Assembly: GCA_030159075.1 (NCBI GenBank)
Contig: BROG01000555.1
Location: 319,501-383,500 of the forward strand
Direction of reading: 5' to 3'
DNA: 64,000 bases
DNA from: Atrina japonica
Lineage: Eukaryota > Mollusca > Bivalvia > Pterioida > Pinnidae
Below are positions 59,335-64,000 of the stretch, one piece after another (position 1 is the first letter of the stretch; each line of letters starts with the position of its first letter). The translations under genes and the position numbers were made by a program. The notes under the pieces are model-generated. The model worked only from the letters and a program-made list of their open reading frames with translations. It ran no database searches and had not been told where the DNA came from.

Positions 59335-60765
59335 ATTAAACAGAATTATGTAACTTATAGTACAATGAAACAGTACTATGTAATAGTACAATGAAACAGT
59401 ACTATGTAATTGTACAATGAAAAAGTACTACGTAATTTTACAAGGAAACAGTACTATGTAATTGTACAATGAAAAAGTACTACGTAATAGTACAATGAAA
59501 CAGTACTATGTAATTGTACAATGAAACAGTACTCTGTAATTGTACAATGAAAAAGTACTACGTAATTTTACAAGGAAACAGTACTATGTAATTGTACAAT
59601 GAAAAAGTACTATGTAATAATACAATGAAACAGTACTATGTAATAGTACAATGAAAAAGTACTATGTTATTGTACAATGAAACAATACTATGTAATACTA
59701 CAATTAAAAAGTACTATGTAATTGTACAATGAAACAGTACTATGTAATAGTACAATGAAACAGTACTATGTAATTGTACAATGAAAAAGTACTATGTAAT
59801 TGTACAATGAAACAGTACTATGTAATAGTACAAAAAACAGTACTATGTAATAGTACAATGAAAAAGTACTATGTTATTGTACAATGAAACAGTACTATGT
59901 AATACTACAATTAAAAAGTACTATGTAATTGTACAATGAAACAGTACTATGTAATAGTACAATGAAACAGTACTATGTAATAGTACAATGAAACAGTACT
60001 ATGTAATAGAACAATGAAAAAGTACTATATAACTTACAGAACAATGAAAGAGTACTATGTAATTGTACAATAAAATAGTACTATGTAATAGTACAATGAA
60101 GCAGTACAGTACTATGTAACTTACAAAACAAGGAAACAGTACTATGTAATAGTACAATGAAAAAGTACGATGTAATAGTACAATGAAAATGTACTATTTA
60201 ATAGTACAATGAAACAGTACTATGTAATTGTACAATGAAACAGTACTATGTAATAGTACAATTAAACAGTACTATATAATTGTATAATGAAACAGTACTA
60301 TGTAATACTACAATTAAAAAGTACTATGTAATTGTACAAGGAAACAGTACTATATAATTGTACAATGAAACAGTACTATGTAATTGTACAATGAAAAAGT
60401 ACTATGTAATAGTACAATGAAAAAGTACTTTGTAATTGTACAATGAAACAGTACTATGTAATAGTATAATGAAAAAGTACTATATAATTGTACAATGAAA
60501 AAGTACTATGTAATTGTACAATGAAACAGTACTATGTAATTGTACAAGGAAACAGTACTATGTAATAGTACAATGAAAAAGTACTATGTAATAGTACAAT
60601 GAAACAGTACTATGTAATTGTACAAGGAAACAGTTCTATGTAATTGTACAATGAAAAAGTACTATGTAATAGTACAATGAAACAGTACTATGTAATAGTA
60701 CAATGAAACAGTACTATGTAATAGTACAATGAAACAGTTCTATGTAATTGTACAATGAAACGGTA
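59335..60765. repeat. 26 bp minisatellite of hairpin-forming units, about 54 copies
   Basis: Unit GTACTATGTAATAGTAC plus AATGAAACA. GTACTAT and ATAGTAC are perfect inverted arms around GTA. About half of the units carry ATTGTAC in place of ATAGTAC, and AAAAAG in place of AAACAG, in an irregular mix. Lies in cyclase intron 4 (58902-62270). Confidence 0.95.
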
Positions 60766-62270
60766 CAATGCGAGAGTACCAGAAAACATTAATATATACC
60801 GACTGTAATTTCCTACATTTAGGCACACAGACCGATTGTATAGTTATTTCAATAACGGAAAAGGTAGGTTGTCACGTGATCCAAGTATTAACCACTTTAA
60901 TTTTTAGAATAGGAATACATGGATCATTAGGAAAAGCTTTCTATCTATTTATCGGACAAGTCGCCTCTGAAATTTCAACATACGAAAAGATCAATAAAGA
61001 ATAGAATATCACATATTTATTTCTTATTTATCCATTTATTCTTAAAAGCCATATATCACCACAAAACAAACAAAAATCACAGAAAGAAACCAGAAACACA
61101 AGACTAGGGCCTACTGTATACTACGTCAGTAGTACAGGTACATATCACGATAGATATGTTATGACAAGAAGCACAGGTCACAGAAATGAAAGTTCGCTTT
61201 GTAGTAACAATCGCAACTTGTCTGTTGAACAAAGAAAAAGATAAATAGGCCTATTGCAGCTTAGTGAAGAATATCTGATAAATAGGTCGCTTGTCTTGCC
61301 ACTCTATATTTTACGTTTACTCGAGCTTCGCTGTTCCATCATAATGAGACCGATCACGTTTAAAGCAGGGTTTTCGATTCGATTATTTTTTTTCAATTTT
61401 AAAACTATTATATATAATATTATAACGAATCAATAGGCCCCTATGGATTTTTCATAACGAGGGTGCCGAGAATTAACTTAAACAGACCAATAAAAGTTTG
61501 TTATTTCACAAAATAATTTGCATTTGTCTTCAAATGATTTGAAGGATTTACTAGTAGGCTATACTGCAGAACGGTATCTTGAATTTCTTGTGAAACAGTC
61601 ATCACGGCATTTCCCTGATTGGTAAAAATGGCTTCTTTCATTTTTCATGAACGAATATTGACAGTCCCCCTTCTCTTAAATGACACTAACCACGTGGTCG
61701 CCGCCATTTGCATTGGGCAATACTCATCTGACACATTTAACCTTCCTCCTCCGAGCTGTCGAATACCAATAACCACAAATCAAATGATTTGAAAAAAGAA
61801 AATAAATCTCAATTCCATTTTGTATTTCCGGGAAGAAAAGAAAACTAATTCTCATGTCACACAGCTGTTTAGCTTTTTCGTCATATGGAAAACACCACCT
61901 TCCCCCGTAAAGCCAATTATATGGAATTCATTTAGTATCCAGCGGACTACAGTTTCACATAAAATTGGTACTATATATAAATATAGGGATTGTTTTTCAG
62001 TTTTTGAAAAACATTAGGATATGAAAGCAATTGCTCATGGAAAAAATTCATTGTGCTGCACTTCGTTAATGCTGACCTATAGTTTATGCAGATCACCTAA
62101 AATAAGATAATACGAATGTATTCTGTAGATTATTAAATCAGGCAACAAATGACTTGTTTGTACGTATATCAAGAACGGCATACAAAATATATTGTATTTT
62201 GTATTGATTGCTAAATTGAAATATTATCTAGACAATAATCAAAATGTGATGTGATTGTCTTCTATAACAG
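60766..62270. other. Rest of cyclase intron 4
   Basis: No exon or repeat family recognised. Ends in acceptor TTCTATAACAG. Confidence 0.5.
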
Positions 62271-62369
62271 GACCAGTAGTAGCCGGAGTAGTCGGAAACA
62301 AAATGCCAAGATACTGTTTGTTTGGTGACACAGTCAACGTGGCTTCAAGAATGGAATCCTCTGGACAAC
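62271..62369 (+). CDS. NIT-domain receptor guanylate cyclase, exon 5 (residues 517-550)
   Basis: 99 nt, phase 1 on both sides, donor GTAAAC. It encodes [20 protein letters not shown] and [12 protein letters not shown], the most conserved block of metazoan guanylate cyclases. Cys532 in RYCLFGDT marks GTP rather than ATP selectivity. Asn539 and Arg543 are the transition-state residues. VNVAS replaces the common VNTAS. The split final codon gives Pro with the next exon. Confidence 0.95.
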
Positions 62370-62566
62370 GTAAACATTTCTTTAGACATTTGAATTGATA
62401 TTAAATATTGAAATTCATTCACAATATTTTGTCATTATGCTTTAAATAATCTCTACATTACTGAGCAACATAATATATTGGTGATGAAATATAAATATTA
62501 TAGTTTTACCTTTTATTACCAAGGACATTGATTAATCGTTTTCCTTAATTTTGGATGTTTTTGTAG

Positions 62567-62658
62567 CATTGAAGATACACATTTCTGAAAGCACATTGAA
62601 TGCTCTTAAAGACTTTCCAGAATTTATAACTGACAGACGTGGAAACATCGACGTGAAG
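62567..62658 (+). CDS. NIT-domain receptor guanylate cyclase, exon 6 (residues 550-580), last visible exon
   Basis: 92 nt from acceptor GATGTTTTTGTAG (phase 1) to donor GTATAT (phase 0). It encodes LKIHISESTLNAL, then FPEFITDRRGNIDVK. In the family this is followed by a GKG..TYWL segment and a short tail. No such exon is seen before position 64000, so the 3' end of the gene lies beyond the window. Confidence 0.9.
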
Positions 62659-62894
62659 GTATATATATATCCTAAGATGTCTTCATGTACTTTGATGTAT
62701 TTGCGACTCGTTACGTATTGCACAAATTGGTAAAAATAAATTCGTCCTTCCATTACACGGATCTTTACGAGTGTCTGCGAGTTGTGAAGAGTTAGTTCCG
62801 GATACAACCGAAAATTGTTCGGATGCTTACGATTAAGTACGAGTTGAGTTATCGATTCGCAGTGACTCGTTTAAATGGCGTTTTACGACCCACC

Positions 62895-63000
62895 CTGCAA
62901 TTTTTCCGATTTATGGTGGCAGCCATTTATTTCATGGTGGTAAAGAGAAGCCAGTTACAATGTATACCCTAAGACCACCAGCCTTGTGAAAGTAAAGTAA
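62895..63000 (+). mobile_element. SINE-like repeat fragment
   Basis: TTTATGGTGGCAGCC, TTCATGGTGGTAAAGAGAAG and ACCACCAGCCTTGTGAAAGT resemble the later part of the stretches at 16745 and 58972. Degenerate. Confidence 0.45.
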
Positions 63001-63224
63001 GGACTCGTAAGAAAGGGGATGAGGTACAATAAAATGAAGTATATGAATACAATCTTAATTTATACATGCAATAGAAGGGATCACCAAAATCAAATAAATG
63101 AGTTAAACCTGGACGTTTAACTGAGTTTGTGATTTCAGTGCAGTTTAGCCTAGTTTTCTCCAGTTCATACGAGAAAAAGTAGGTTTAACTGGGGAAGAGG
63201 TTTACGAAAGGTGACTTGCCAAAA

Positions 63225-63545
63225 TTCTTTTAACGATTTAAACATTTGGCAATGTTCTAAATCATTTAAACATATTTTTGTCAGTTCTAAATAATTTAAA
63301 CATAGTTTTTTGGCAATGTTCTAAATCATTTAAATATATTTTTTGTCAATGTTCTAAATCATTTAAAATAGTTGTTAGGCACTGTTTTATATCATTTAAA
63401 CATAGTCTTTAGGCGATGTTCTAAATCATTTAAACATAGTTTTAGGCACTGTTCTATGTCATTTAAACATAGTTTTAGGCACTGTTCTATGTCATTTAAA
63501 CATAGTTTTAGGCAATATTCTAAATCACAAAAAACGTTCAGTCCT
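63225..63545. repeat. 33-37 bp minisatellite, about 9 copies
   Basis: Unit TTCTAAATCATTTAAACATA then GTTTTTAGGCAATG. Units shift between GGCAATG and GGCACTG. It follows a copy of the AAAAACTAGG element at 63100-63205. Confidence 0.9.
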
Positions 63546-63794
63546 GTGTTTCGCCATAGTTTTAATTGAAGCCCACGCCTTGCATTTTATATAGCTATAC
63601 ACCTAGCACTGCATCCAAGCTATTCAATTGCAAACGAGTTTTGCAGTGACTAGACGTCAACCATCTTCTACACAACAACGTCACATGTTCATGTGCATCA
63701 TCTCCCTTCAAAATAAAAAAACTCAAAAATTATTTTAAGAGGTACTAAATACCGCGAAGCCCGTTCCTTTGATTGGCGACAGAATTTCAGTTTA

Positions 63795-64000
63795 GTATGA
63801 ATTTTGTCGAAGACTATGCCAGACGATGGGCCAAGCATGTAGATATGGAACCAGACATTTTGTCTAAAAAGCAATACAATGGTTGATAAAATCTCGTATT
63901 CGAAACCTTAAAGAAAGCATGAAACACATTATCCTTCTGTATTTAGTGATCAAGAAGTAGTAACCGATCTTGATAGATCACATGACCAATGCGTACTGAT
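63795..64000 (+). pseudogene. Penelope-like RT N-terminal fragment, cut by window end
   Basis: Plus-strand reading in shifting frames: NFVEDYARRWAKHVDMEPDI, then KSRIRNLKESM, then PSVFSDQEVVTDLDRSHDQC near 63932-63990. The last block matches PSVFNDPEVVTELDRLH at about 1500, so both ends of the window carry the same region of the same family. Frameshifts and a stop at about 63880 make it inactive. Confidence 0.65.

Overview
This is animal nuclear DNA, most likely from a lophotrochozoan and probably a bivalve mollusc. It is AT-rich, its genes are split by long introns with GT..AG borders, and it carries tRNA-derived SINEs, several microsatellites, kilobase minisatellites and decayed retroelements of types common in bivalve genomes. 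There are no bacterial operons, rRNA genes, CRISPR arrays or intact tRNA genes. The species call is inference only.

Region 1 (1 to about 21.1 kb, + strand) holds the 3' part of a modular gene for an extracellular-looking protein. Ten short exons were found by joining splice sites. All are bounded by phase-1 introns, the symmetric arrangement typical of exon-shuffled extracellular modules, and together they read open for about 333 codons. Thr/Ser/Pro-rich linker exons alternate with two kinds of cysteine module. Type A (four exons) has spacing Cx2Cx7-9Cx3-5C. Type B (two adjacent exons) has spacing Cx15Cx3Cx4-7Cx4CxC with a conserved MNxWC. The start of the gene lies upstream of the window. 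I do not recognise the family by name, and it is the best candidate here for something undescribed.

Region 2 (about 21.1 to 42.5 kb) shows no supportable gene. It holds TTAA-bounded MITEs, a pogo-like TA-flanked element, a 3.4 kb minisatellite with a 42 bp unit and higher-order structure, a 47 bp minisatellite, and broken copies of a Penelope-like reverse transcriptase element, one with a YIDD box.

Region 3 (42.6 kb to beyond 62.6 kb, + strand) is a receptor-type guanylate cyclase with a NIT (nitrate/nitrite-sensing-like) extracellular domain. Six exons give 580 contiguous codons: N-terminal transmembrane helix, NIT domain, second transmembrane helix, signalling helix and class III cyclase domain. 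Both metal-binding Asp, the Glu and Cys associated with GTP selectivity, and the Asn/Arg pair are present. The last part of the cyclase domain lies past the window. Its first intron (about 12.7 kb) contains a decayed LINE in antisense, and its fourth contains a 1.4 kb array of a 26 bp hairpin-forming unit.

The rest is repeat biology. A seven-copy MITE family occurs on both strands. A second dispersed family has six copies. A 1.5 kb element has roughly 190 bp terminal inverted repeats and encloses a retroelement fragment. Several palindromic elements occur, and one minisatellite appears to have grown out of retroelement sequence. Penelope-like remnants of the same family lie near both ends of the window.
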